Source of the DNA: Flavobacteriales bacterium UBA3442
Lineage (GTDB): Bacteria; Bacteroidota; Bacteroidia; Flavobacteriales; Schleiferiaceae
NCBI GenBank assembly: GCA_002378565.1
Contig: DFSH01000032.1
Span: 1 to 39,970 of the forward strand
Direction: 5' to 3'
Length of the DNA stretch: 39,970 nt
A program made the translations under genes and the position numbers. Within the stretch, counting starts at the first letter, position 1. Each line of letters begins with the position of its first letter. Positions 8,516 to 16,585 of the stretch are shown piece by piece. The notes below the pieces were generated by a model, which saw nothing but the letters and a program-made list of their open reading frames with translations, had not been told where the DNA came from and did no database searches.

Positions 8516-9286
8516 ATGAATGAAATCATTCAAAAAGTTCTCGATTTGCCCGGACAAGTGGCAGGTCGCGTATTAGGCTCTCGAGTGGGTGACACCCTTG
8601 ACGGCTTCGACAGCAACGACGGCGTTCGTAGCTATTTCCAAACCATCTATTCCATATTGGCAGTCGCAATGGCGGCTTATATGTTGGTTGACATCTTTGA
8701 CGGTGCTCAAGATTTCTTCTCCAATGCAGATGGAATGGGTATCGCAGGCAGTATTGTAACCACATTGATTTGTTTGGTTGCAGCATTTGCTATTTCCAAC
8801 GTGATCCGTGTTCGCGGCGACGGCTTTGCCGGTGGCCATACCAACATGGTTGAATTCCTTGCAAAGGATGTCATGCGCACAAACATTCGCCTTGTGGGTG
8901 AGTTGGGTGCCTTGATCATTTTCACGCAGGCTCTCTGTATGGCTGTTGCAACCATCTTTGGCGCAACGGTTTACGCCCCACTTGGTGGCGGAGCTGACAT
9001 TGTTGGCGCTTTGACCCCATGGGTTGATTGGATGACCGCTACGGTCAGTGACCAATTGCCGTACATCGACATTGGCAGCCTTTCTGCTGCTGGTAGTGAC
9101 GCTGGATCCTTCTCAGGTGCCTGGGAATGGGATCAAGTCGTTGGTGTATTTAGCACGATGGTGAATGCCATCATGTACTTGGCGACATTCTATGTGTACC
9201 TCGCAATCTACACTGTGGGTTATAACTTTGTGTCATGGGCTGCTGGATGGATCCAAAATCCGCACCTACCGTTCAAGAATGGCTAA
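8516..9286 (+). CDS. Unrecognised four-helix membrane protein (256 aa)
   Basis: I do not recognise this family. The protein has no cleavable signal peptide; an amphipathic N-terminus (MNEIIQKVLDLPGQVAG) leads into four hydrophobic segments at about residues 42-60, 76-95, 127-152 and 207-241. The linkers are Gly/Asp-rich (GDTLDGFDSNDG, RVRGDGFAGGH) and the region between helices 3 and 4 is Gly/Ala/Ser-rich with no charged catalytic pattern. The ATG at 8516 is preferred to a TTG at 8471. It stands alone, with a gene-free region before it and a strong terminator after it, so it is probably a single-gene transcript. Confidence 0.7.
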   Translation: MNEIIQKVLDLPGQVAGRVLGSRVGDTLDGFDSNDGVRSYFQTIYSILAVAMAAYMLVDIFDGAQDFFSNADGMGIAGSIVTTLICLVAAFAISNVIRVRGDGFAGGHTNMVEFLAKDVMRTNIRLVGELGALIIFTQALCMAVATIFGATVYAPLGGGADIVGALTPWVDWMTATVSDQLPYIDIGSLSAAGSDAGSFSGAWEWDQVVGVFSTMVNAIMYLATFYVYLAIYTVGYNFVSWAAGWIQNPHLPFKNG

Positions 9287-9306
9287 ACCCATCTGATAAT
9301 TGACTG

Positions 9307-9335
9307 AAAGCCCAGCATTCGTGCTGGGCTTTTTT
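9307..9335 (+). terminator. Rho-independent terminator after the orphan membrane protein
   Basis: An 11-bp perfect stem AAAGCCCAGCA / TGCTGGGCTTT closes a TTCG tetraloop and runs into a T tract, 20 bases after the stop codon. It insulates the membrane-protein gene from trpS. Confidence 0.9.
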
Positions 9336-9371
9336 ATTTGAAAACAAAGTGCGCCATAAGCCCTGCCCGAA

Positions 9372-9379
9372 TACCTTTG
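9372..9379 (+). promoter_or_regulatory. -7 promoter box TACCTTTG ahead of trpS
   Basis: An exact TACCTTTG is followed by TCAC and the trpS ATG at 9384. A start site about 5-7 bases after the box would fall on or next to the ATG, giving a leaderless mRNA. No -33 TTG lies at 19-21 bases; the nearest TTG (9338-9340) is 31 bases upstream. Confidence 0.55.
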
Positions 9380-9383
9380 TCAC

Positions 9384-10355
9384 ATGGCACGCATACTCAC
9401 AGGCATTCAATCATCCGGAAGACAGCACCTAGGCAATATCCTGGGAGCTATTTTGCCTGCCATTGAGTTGGCCAATGAGCCAAGCAATGATGCCTACCTG
9501 TTCATTGCAGATTTGCATTCCCTCACCACGGTCAAGGATGCCACTGCACGAAGGGAAAATTTATTGACTACGGCAGCTGCCTGGCTGGCTTGTGGCTTGG
9601 ACGTGAACAAGGTGGTCTTCTATGCACAGAGTGATTTGCCGGAATGCACAGAGCTGACCTGGTACCTCAACTGCTTCACGCCCTTCCCCATGCTTGCCAA
9701 TGCGCACAGCTTCAAGGACAAGGCTGCCAAGCTGGCTGACGTCAATGCGGGTTTGTTCGATTACCCAGTGTTGATGGCCTCAGACATCTTGTTGTATGAT
9801 GCGGACATTGTCCCTGTTGGCAAGGATCAAAAACAGCATTTGGAAATGACCCGCGACATAGCAAAGGCCTTGAACCATCAAACAGGCCAACCAGTCCTCG
9901 TCGTTCCTGAGCCGCGCATCGACAGTTCTGTGATGACGATTCCTGGCATCGATGGCAAGAAAATGTCCAAGAGCTACGGCAATGTCATTGACATCTTTTT
10001 GCCAGAAAAGCAGTTGAAAAATCAAGTCATGTCCATCAACACCGACTCCAAGACCTTGGATGAGGTAAAGGACCCAGACAGCTGCACGGTTGTTCAGTTG
10101 TATGCCTTGCTTGCCACAGCAGATGATCTGGCAGAAATGCAGGCTAACTACCGCTCAGGAGGCTATGGCTATGGCCACGCAAAAAAGGCCTTGCTCGATT
10201 TGCTGTTGAGCCGATTTGCTGATGAACGCAAACGTTTTGACCACTTCATGGCTAACCCAGAGGCGGTTCACGCTGCGCTGAAGGTGGGTGCAGATCGTGC
10301 CCGACCTGTGGCTAAAGCTACCTTGGCACGCGTTCGCGAAGCCCTTGGCTATTGA
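9384..10355 (+). CDS. trpS: Tryptophanyl-tRNA synthetase
   Basis: A 323-residue class I synthetase that charges tRNA(Trp). The N-terminus has LTGIQSSGRQHLGN, where HLGN is the HIGH motif, and the middle has GKKMSKSYGN, a textbook KMSKS loop. VPVGKDQKQHLEMTRDIA is the family's tryptophan-site helix segment. Length is typical (320-335). The gene sits alone between a terminator and the converging dxs gene, 16 bases from its stop. The TACCTTTG box four bases ahead of the ATG fixes the start at 9384. Confidence 0.97.
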   Translation: MARILTGIQSSGRQHLGNILGAILPAIELANEPSNDAYLFIADLHSLTTVKDATARRENLLTTAAAWLACGLDVNKVVFYAQSDLPECTELTWYLNCFTPFPMLANAHSFKDKAAKLADVNAGLFDYPVLMASDILLYDADIVPVGKDQKQHLEMTRDIAKALNHQTGQPVLVVPEPRIDSSVMTIPGIDGKKMSKSYGNVIDIFLPEKQLKNQVMSINTDSKTLDEVKDPDSCTVVQLYALLATADDLAEMQANYRSGGYGYGHAKKALLDLLLSRFADERKRFDHFMANPEAVHAALKVGADRARPVAKATLARVREALGY

Positions 10356-10380
10356 ATAAAAGCGCAGCTGGTTACCGCTG
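10355..10380 (-). terminator. Possible terminator of dxs (minus strand)
   Basis: On the minus strand CAGCGG-TAA-CC-A-GCTG forms a six-pair stem with a one-base bulge at 10380-10365, followed after CG by CTTTTATT. It begins within the last dxs codons and lies between the convergent dxs and trpS genes. The stem is short, so the call is tentative. Confidence 0.35.
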
Positions 10381-11967
10381 ATTGTCGGCAATCAAGGTTT
10401 CCCTTGGGCCATGGCCAATGAAGCGATCTGGGTAGCCCTTTCGCAGGCATTGAATGCCCTGAATGCCTCGTTCTGCTAACCAGGAGGCCAGTGCAGATCC
10501 CAGGCCATTGATGGCTTGTGCATCCTCCCAAACAATCCATTGGTAATGGTTCTTTGCAAAGCGCTCTAAAAGCGCTGGGGCGATGGGTTTGATCATTCGA
10601 AGGTCAACCACAGAGTCCGAAGGTGCCGCTTCGCGCAAGGCATCCACAATGGTGGTCCCCATGCACCAATGGACCACCCCAGTGCCCATTTGGAAGACAT
10701 CTGCTTGATTGCCCCGCTGTGCGGGCTCAGGCAAATCGGGCACCTGGCCTTTGGGGTAACGAATGATCGACGGCCCACCATAAGCCAAGGCTTGCTGCAT
10801 GGCTTCCCGCAAACTGTCCTCATCGCGTGGCGCCCAGATGGCCGTGTGGGGCACAGCACGAAACAGGGCAAGATCAAAGACCCCATGATGGGTGCTGCCA
10901 TCTTCACCTACGATGCCTGCACGATCTAAGCAAAGAATCACCGGAAGTCGCTGCAAAGCCACATCATGAATCCACTGGTCCACAGCGCGCTGCGCAAAGG
11001 TGCTGTACATGTTGACAACGGGCCTGAGGCCTTGTGTAGCCATCCCGGCAGCGGCAGTTATGGCGTGAGGCTCTGCTATTCCAACATCAAAAAACCGTTC
11101 GGGGAAAACGGCCCTGAAATCGTCCAAGCTACAACCGGTAGCCATGGCTGCTGTGAGCCCCACAATGCGTTTGTCCTCTTGAGCTAATTGGATCAAGCTG
11201 CGCGCAAAGGCCTTTTGAAATGCGTTCGTTGATGGGGCCTGGGAGGCAATACCTAGGTCCTTGCTGCTGGGTCGCTGGGTGAGAACGCGGAGCATGCGCG
11301 GCCCCTTGCTGTCCATGGCTAACTCAAGAGCAGCTAACAGGTCGACCATGTTGCGCCCATCCACATCACCGAGGTAGGACCAGTTGAGCGAATCAGCGAA
11401 AGCTTGGTAGCGTTTGTGGTTATGCAATGCGCCTACATTGTCTTCAATGGCCTTGCCATTGTCGTTGAGAATCAGAAGTACATCATCACCATGACCCCCT
11501 GCATTGTTCATGGCTTCGTAGATCATTCCGCCAGTAAAGGCGCCATCGCCAACGACGGCAACGCGCTTTCGCGAAATCGATTGCAAGGCATCAGCACGCG
11601 CCATGCCAATCAAGGCAGATAAAGCAGTGGATGAATGACCCGTTCCAAATGCGTCATAGGGAGACTCGTCCCTTTTAGGGAATCCACTTGGCCCATCAGG
11701 CTCACGGTTGTTGGAAAAAACCCCTTCTCTGCCGGTTAGCAATTTGTGGATGTAGGCTTGGTGGCCAACGTCCCAAATCAGCAAATCCCGCGGGCTATCC
11801 ATCAACGCATGTAGGGCCACAGTGAGCTGCGCAACACCGGCACTAGATGCCATGTGGCCAGGTTTTCGATGCGTCAATGCAATCATGCGAGCTACCGCGT
11901 CAGTTGCCACCTGACTCAGTTGGTCAGGTGACATCTGTCGCAAAGCTTCAAGGGAGGGAAGCGTCAT
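10372..11967 (-). CDS. dxs: 1-deoxy-D-xylulose-5-phosphate synthase, short form (531 aa)
   Basis: A thiamine-diphosphate enzyme that condenses pyruvate and glyceraldehyde 3-phosphate in the first step of the MEP isoprenoid pathway. Visible motifs are GHMASS (His38), DVGHQAYIHK, SGFPKR, GTGHSST (His111), the Mg/TPP motif GDGAFTGG (Asp141) to NDN, the catalytic glutamate in DVGIAEPHA (Glu299), YSTFAQRAVDQ, GEDGSTHHG and RYPKG. The usual length is about 580-640. Here the segment between NVGA (177-180) and LNWSYLGDVDG (194-204) is only about 13 residues, where E. coli has about 65 more, and the usual KGxGY...YHG block is missing. All catalytic parts remain, so it is probably active. It starts 15 bases after the RND gene but has its own TACCTTTG box. 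Confidence 0.92.
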   Translation of the reverse strand: MTLPSLEALRQMSPDQLSQVATDAVARMIALTHRKPGHMASSAGVAQLTVALHALMDSPRDLLIWDVGHQAYIHKLLTGREGVFSNNREPDGPSGFPKRDESPYDAFGTGHSSTALSALIGMARADALQSISRKRVAVVGDGAFTGGMIYEAMNNAGGHGDDVLLILNDNGKAIEDNVGALHNHKRYQAFADSLNWSYLGDVDGRNMVDLLAALELAMDSKGPRMLRVLTQRPSSKDLGIASQAPSTNAFQKAFARSLIQLAQEDKRIVGLTAAMATGCSLDDFRAVFPERFFDVGIAEPHAITAAAGMATQGLRPVVNMYSTFAQRAVDQWIHDVALQRLPVILCLDRAGIVGEDGSTHHGVFDLALFRAVPHTAIWAPRDEDSLREAMQQALAYGGPSIIRYPKGQVPDLPEPAQRGNQADVFQMGTGVVHWCMGTTIVDALREAAPSDSVVDLRMIKPIAPALLERFAKNHYQWIVWEDAQAINGLGSALASWLAERGIQGIQCLRKGYPDRFIGHGPRETLIADNQR

Positions 11968-11971
11968 GACA

Positions 11972-11979
11972 CAAAGGTA
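11972..11979 (-). promoter_or_regulatory. -7 promoter box TACCTTTG ahead of dxs
   Basis: Minus strand: an exact TACCTTTG, then TGTC, then the dxs ATG at 11967. The box and the 4-base spacing are the same as for trpS. It lies in the 15-base gap after the RND gene, so dxs may be transcribed both from here and by read-through of the efflux operon. Confidence 0.55.
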
Positions 11980-11982
11980 GCC

Positions 11983-14900
11983 CTATGCTGCTGTTATCTT
12001 TCGATAGTAGCGCTTGGAACGAATACGCTCAGTCAAGAACAGCATCACGGGAACAATGACAAGGGTTAGGAAGGTGGCAAAGGCTAAGCCAAAGATAACC
12101 GTCCATGAAATGGGTCCCCAGAATGCCACGTTATCTCCACCAAAGTAGAGTTGTGGATCGTTCTCAGTGAACAGACTGAAAAAGTCAAAGTTCATGCCAG
12201 TTGCCAGGGGTAACAGGCCAAGGATGGTTGTGATGGCTGTCAATAGCACAGGTCGCAAGCGGGTCACACCTGCTTGAGCAAGGGGCTCAGCCAAGGCGCT
12301 CACGGGCAAATATTCATGTGGCTCTATGCCAAGCTCCTCCTTTTTTCTACTGAGTAGCTGCCCGGCATAATCAGCCATGACAATGGCGTTGTTGACAACG
12401 ACGCCCGCCAGAGAAATGATGCCAATCATGGTCATGATGACCACAAATTCCATGCGGAAAATGAGCAAGCCAGAGAAGACACCAATCAATGAAAGAATCA
12501 CTGTCACCATTATTAGGATGGGAATTCTGGCAGAGTTGAACAGGCTCACCATGATCAAGAAAATCATGAATACCGCTCCCAAAAGGGCTTTAGACAAGAA
12601 GGCCATTTCTTTTGCCTGCGCTTCTTGTTGCCCGGTGAAACTCATAGAGATGCCCTCTGGGTAGGTCACATCTGCCAGTAGGGTTTTGATGGACTCAACT
12701 ACCTCGTTGGCGTTAGCGCCCTCTCTCACGCCAGAATAGAGCGTGATGACCCTCTTGAGGTCTTTGCGTTTCACGGCAGAGAAGGTACTGGACTTGCTAG
12801 CTGTAGCTAGCGTACTGATGGGCACCTGTACGATTTTGCCAGAACTTTGGTCTCTGAAGGTGATGCGTTGATTCATCAAATCCTCCAGGTTGTAGCGGTA
12901 GTTATTGGCAAATCGCAGATTGATGGGGTAGTCATCATCATCAGTTTTGAAACGGCTGATTTCCTTACCAAACAAAGCTGTGCGGAGGCCATCACCAATC
13001 TGACTTGTTGAAATGCCAAGGCTTCTAGCCTTTTCACGGTCCACCGTGATTGGCAACTCTGGCTTGCCGCTGACTATATCCAGCTTTAACTCATCGTAGC
13101 CTGTGACAGTTGATGATTCAATCATTGCTTTGAGTCGCTCAGCCTGAGCTAGCACTTCAGGGTAGGAGTTGCCTGTGACCTCCATGTTGATTGCAGCGCC
13201 TTGCGGAGGACCCATTTGGTCCTTTTCTACCACAATGGATGCGCCTGGAACTTCTGACAGTTGTTCGCGAATGCGCTGCAGCGCTAGGGTTGAAACAAAG
13301 GTCTGACCATCGCCATCTACACGAAGCTTAGCCTCGCGAAAGGCGACAATGATTTTTGCTTTGTGCGGTGTGGCGTTTTGTGAAGGTCCTTCCTGGGGAT
13401 CGCCAGTTCCTTTCCCAACCTGAGCTACAATAGACTCAACCAAATAATTGTAGGGTTTGCCATCGCGATCATAGGTGTACACTGACATCAACTCAACAAT
13501 TTCTGCTTCCAGTTGCTTGGTCAAGGTGTTGGTGACTTCGATGTCTGTGCCCACAGGCAATTCCAGGTAAATGTTGGCCAAATTTGGCTGCGCATCAGGG
13601 AAGAAAGTCACCTTTGGCGGCATGATGCCAAGTAGGATAATGGAAAGAAAAAGTAGGACCACGGTGCCAGCGAAAACTTTGATGGCCATCTTGCCAGCAA
13701 GGGCGTAGGCAATCATTGTATTGTAACCTTTCTCCAATCGAGGCAAGGCCTTGCTTTGGAAATAGGCAGTGCCCGGTTCCAGCACGAAGATGTAGAACAA
13801 TATCGATAGGCCAGTAACAAAGATGAGATTCCCCATCAACACCACACCACCCACAAGGTTAAGAGGCAGGCCAACCAGGCTTGCAATTAGGCCAATGCGA
13901 AGCCATTTGGCCTTGTCCATAGCCTTCTCTTCCAGCTTCATGTAGATGGAAGCCAATGCGGGATTGATAACCAGTGCAACAAACAAAGAAGAGAGTAACA
14001 CAATGATCAATGTCATCGGCAAGAATTTCATGAATTCGCCAATCATTCCAGGCCACAGGGCTAAAGGAATAAAGGCAGCAAGCGTGGTTGCTGTGGAGGC
14101 GATAATGGGCGTTGCCACCTCTGCTGCGCCCATTTTAGCAGCCTGAATGGCGCTGTATCCTTCGCTCATGAAGCGGTAGACATTCTCTACAATGACAATG
14201 CCGTTGTCAACCAACATCCCAAGGGATAGCACCAAGGCAAAGAGGACCATGAAATTCAAGGTTACGCCCATTGTGTTGAGGATGAAGAAGCTTAACAGCA
14301 TGGAAAGCGGAATGGCAATACCAACAAAAAGGGCGTTGCGAAGGCCTAAGAAAAAGGTCAATACCAAAACAACCAATAGGACACCAAAAATGATCGAGTT
14401 CTCAAGTTCAGCGACCTGATTTTTGGTGCGTGTAGACTGGTCATTAGTTATAGCAATTTGCAGGTTGGGCGGGAAGAAATCTGCTTGAGCCTGTGCCACC
14501 AATTCACTGATGGATGCTGAGGCCAAGATGAGGTTTTCCCCAGAACGTTTTTTGATATCTAAGGTGACAACTGGGTCTTGAAACTGGCGTGCATAGCTTT
14601 CGCGTTCGATGGCGTCAAATTCAACTGTAGCGATGTCACGCAGGTAGACGATGTTGCCCTTTTCATGCTTGACGATGATGGATCGGATATCTTCTAGGGA
14701 TTCAAATTCTCCAATGATGCGAACATTGCGGCGGTAGCCGCCCACTAGCAAGTCTCCGCCAGACATGGATCGGTTTTCCATTTCTATGGCGTCAGCTACA
14801 TCTCTGAAGCTAATTTGCAAGAATTCCATGCGGTGCTGGTCCATCAAAATGCGAACTTCTTTTGCATCGATACCGCGGATATCAGCAGCTGAAATAGAAG

Positions 14901-15441
14901 ATAGATTCTCTAGATTTTCTTGGAGGTATTCTGCATAGACTAGCAATTGATCTGAGGTGAAATCTCCCGACAGATTGATGTTCATGATCGGCATCAATTC
15001 AGAGATGTTCAGCTCTTGAATGCTTGGGTCTAAAGGCAGATCGTTGGGGAAATCTGGCCCTGATCGGGCGGCGTCCACCCTGTCCTTTACCTTGCTGAGC
15101 GCCTCAGAAACAGGCACGTCAAAGTTGAATGTCACCTCAATGGTGGAAAACCCTTGAAGAGAGGTAGAGCTGATTTTATCTACACCAGAAAGGGTGTTGA
15201 TTTCCTGCTCCAAGGGGCGAGAGATCAACCGTTCAATATCTACTGGTGAATTGCCGGGGTAGGGCGTGCTTACAAAAATAGTTGGCTGATCAACATCAGG
15301 AAAGGATGCAGCGGGCATGGCTACATAGGACATAAGTCCTGCGATTAAAATGATGACAGTCAACACCGTGACGGTGACTTGGTTGTCAACGGCCCAATTG
15401 GTTAGCCCAAAAGAGCGGCTTGTTTGCGATTGCTTTGACAT
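11983..15441 (-). CDS. RND efflux transporter permease (AcrB/HAE1-like, 1152 aa)
   Basis: An inner-membrane proton-driven pump of the AcrB superfamily. The N-terminus FPDVDQPTIFVSTPYPGNSP and the TM4 motif LSLGMLVDNGIVIVENVYR (Asp412) are diagnostic of the HAE-type branch; the second half repeats this topology. It is about 100 residues longer than AcrB. Much of the excess is a hydrophobic insert at about residues 513-562, between the sixth helix and the second-half periplasmic domain, which looks like two extra membrane helices. A smaller insert (FDFFSLFTENDPQLYFGGDN) precedes the last helix. Fourth gene of the tetR-tolC-MFP-RND operon, 3 bases after the MFP gene. The substrate cannot be told from sequence. 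Confidence 0.93.
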   Translation of the reverse strand: MSKQSQTSRSFGLTNWAVDNQVTVTVLTVIILIAGLMSYVAMPAASFPDVDQPTIFVSTPYPGNSPVDIERLISRPLEQEINTLSGVDKISSTSLQGFSTIEVTFNFDVPVSEALSKVKDRVDAARSGPDFPNDLPLDPSIQELNISELMPIMNINLSGDFTSDQLLVYAEYLQENLENLSSISAADIRGIDAKEVRILMDQHRMEFLQISFRDVADAIEMENRSMSGGDLLVGGYRRNVRIIGEFESLEDIRSIIVKHEKGNIVYLRDIATVEFDAIERESYARQFQDPVVTLDIKKRSGENLILASASISELVAQAQADFFPPNLQIAITNDQSTRTKNQVAELENSIIFGVLLVVLVLTFFLGLRNALFVGIAIPLSMLLSFFILNTMGVTLNFMVLFALVLSLGMLVDNGIVIVENVYRFMSEGYSAIQAAKMGAAEVATPIIASTATTLAAFIPLALWPGMIGEFMKFLPMTLIIVLLSSLFVALVINPALASIYMKLEEKAMDKAKWLRIGLIASLVGLPLNLVGGVVLMGNLIFVTGLSILFYIFVLEPGTAYFQSKALPRLEKGYNTMIAYALAGKMAIKVFAGTVVLLFLSIILLGIMPPKVTFFPDAQPNLANIYLELPVGTDIEVTNTLTKQLEAEIVELMSVYTYDRDGKPYNYLVESIVAQVGKGTGDPQEGPSQNATPHKAKIIVAFREAKLRVDGDGQTFVSTLALQRIREQLSEVPGASIVVEKDQMGPPQGAAINMEVTGNSYPEVLAQAERLKAMIESSTVTGYDELKLDIVSGKPELPITVDREKARSLGISTSQIGDGLRTALFGKEISRFKTDDDDYPINLRFANNYRYNLEDLMNQRITFRDQSSGKIVQVPISTLATASKSSTFSAVKRKDLKRVITLYSGVREGANANEVVESIKTLLADVTYPEGISMSFTGQQEAQAKEMAFLSKALLGAVFMIFLIMVSLFNSARIPILIMVTVILSLIGVFSGLLIFRMEFVVIMTMIGIISLAGVVVNNAIVMADYAGQLLSRKKEELGIEPHEYLPVSALAEPLAQAGVTRLRPVLLTAITTILGLLPLATGMNFDFFSLFTENDPQLYFGGDNVAFWGPISWTVIFGLAFATFLTLVIVPVMLFLTERIRSKRYYRKITAA

Positions 15442-15444
15442 GGT

Positions 15445-16581
15445 TTACTTGCTTGTAAGTTGCTTGACGCGCTGGCCATTTTGCACTGAACGGATACCCT
15501 TGTCAATGAGTTGATCACCAGGTTTCAGTCCACTTAAAATTTCTGTGTGGTTGGCGTTGCTTACACCTATTGACAAGGCACGCTTGACCACCAGACCACT
15601 CAGGCCATTGGCTTGGTACACATAGGTGAAATCATCACCCTCTGTGTTTTGGAGCACCAGACGGCTTGGAATGAACAGGGCACTGTCAACGGCGTAATCA
15701 AAGAGATCGACTGAAGCCATCATGTTGGGCTTGAAGTCCCTTGACTGTGGCAAGGTTACCGAGACGCGGAAGGTGCGACTCCCGGGGTTGATGTAGCCGC
15801 CAACCTGACTGATGCGTCCCTCAATGATCTTACCTAAGGCGTCAAAGTGCATGACAGCCAAGTTGTTGACTTGGAGCTTGCTGATATAAGACTCGGGCAC
15901 GTCCAGGTCTAACCGCAAACCGCTTAGGCTCACCAAGCGGATCAAAGGCTGGCCAGGCATTGCAAACTCACCCGCATTGGCCATGACCTCCTCAACGGTG
16001 CCGGCAAAGGGCGCCACCATTTTTGTCATCTGAAGCTGCTCATTGACACTGTTTAGCTGCGCCTGAAGGCTTGCCTGATTGGTCTTGGCTTGGAGGAATT
16101 GGACTTCGCTGCCAATGCCCTTTTCCCAGAGTGACGATTGTTTAATATAAAGAGCTTCAGCCAATGCAAGTTGCGACTTAACCCCTGCAAGGCTGGCCAG
16201 AATCATGGCATTGTCAACGGAGAGCAATAGGTCTCCTGCTTTCACACGCTGACCGCCACGCACGTGGATGTCTGTGATGCTGCCGCCCATTTCAGGGTAG
16301 AGCGAGACACTTTGGTCAGAATGAACAGAACCAAAGGCCTTGAAGCTGTGGCTGAATGCTCCAACCATAGGTGGTGTGGTGGTGACGGTGCTGAGGTTGC
16401 TGTTGCTGTCTTTTGCCGCAATCAACAAATCAAGCTGGCTGATTTTGTCATCGAGACCAGAGGCTAAAAGGGCAATGGAGTCGCGTTGTTGTTGAAGCAA
16501 AGCAAGGTCCGTTTGGGGCGCTTCAGGCGAACAGGCAAGCAGGGCTGCTAGCGATAAGGTGGATAGGATTTTTGTAGTCAT
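15445..16581 (-). CDS. RND efflux periplasmic adaptor (membrane fusion protein)
   Basis: A 378-residue HlyD/AcrA-type adaptor that links the inner-membrane pump to the TolC-like channel. The N-terminus MTTKILSTLSLAALLAC is a lipoprotein signal with Cys17. The biotinyl-lipoyl half motifs VHVRGGQRVKAGDLLLSVDN and VMANAGEFAMPGQPLIRLV flank a coiled-coil hairpin (roughly residues 130-190), followed by beta-barrel and membrane-proximal domains ending in LSGLKPGDQLIDKGI. It lies 4 bases after tolC and 3 bases before the RND gene, so the three form one tripartite pump. Confidence 0.93.
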   Translation of the reverse strand: MTTKILSTLSLAALLACSPEAPQTDLALLQQQRDSIALLASGLDDKISQLDLLIAAKDSNSNLSTVTTTPPMVGAFSHSFKAFGSVHSDQSVSLYPEMGGSITDIHVRGGQRVKAGDLLLSVDNAMILASLAGVKSQLALAEALYIKQSSLWEKGIGSEVQFLQAKTNQASLQAQLNSVNEQLQMTKMVAPFAGTVEEVMANAGEFAMPGQPLIRLVSLSGLRLDLDVPESYISKLQVNNLAVMHFDALGKIIEGRISQVGGYINPGSRTFRVSVTLPQSRDFKPNMMASVDLFDYAVDSALFIPSRLVLQNTEGDDFTYVYQANGLSGLVVKRALSIGVSNANHTEILSGLKPGDQLIDKGIRSVQNGQRVKQLTSK

Positions 16582-16585
16582 GGGT

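Noticed and set aside
12377..12664. Plus-strand open frame of 95 codons inside the RND gene
   Set aside because: Antisense shadow of a long, clearly coding gene with a low-complexity Met/Thr-rich product and no start signal.
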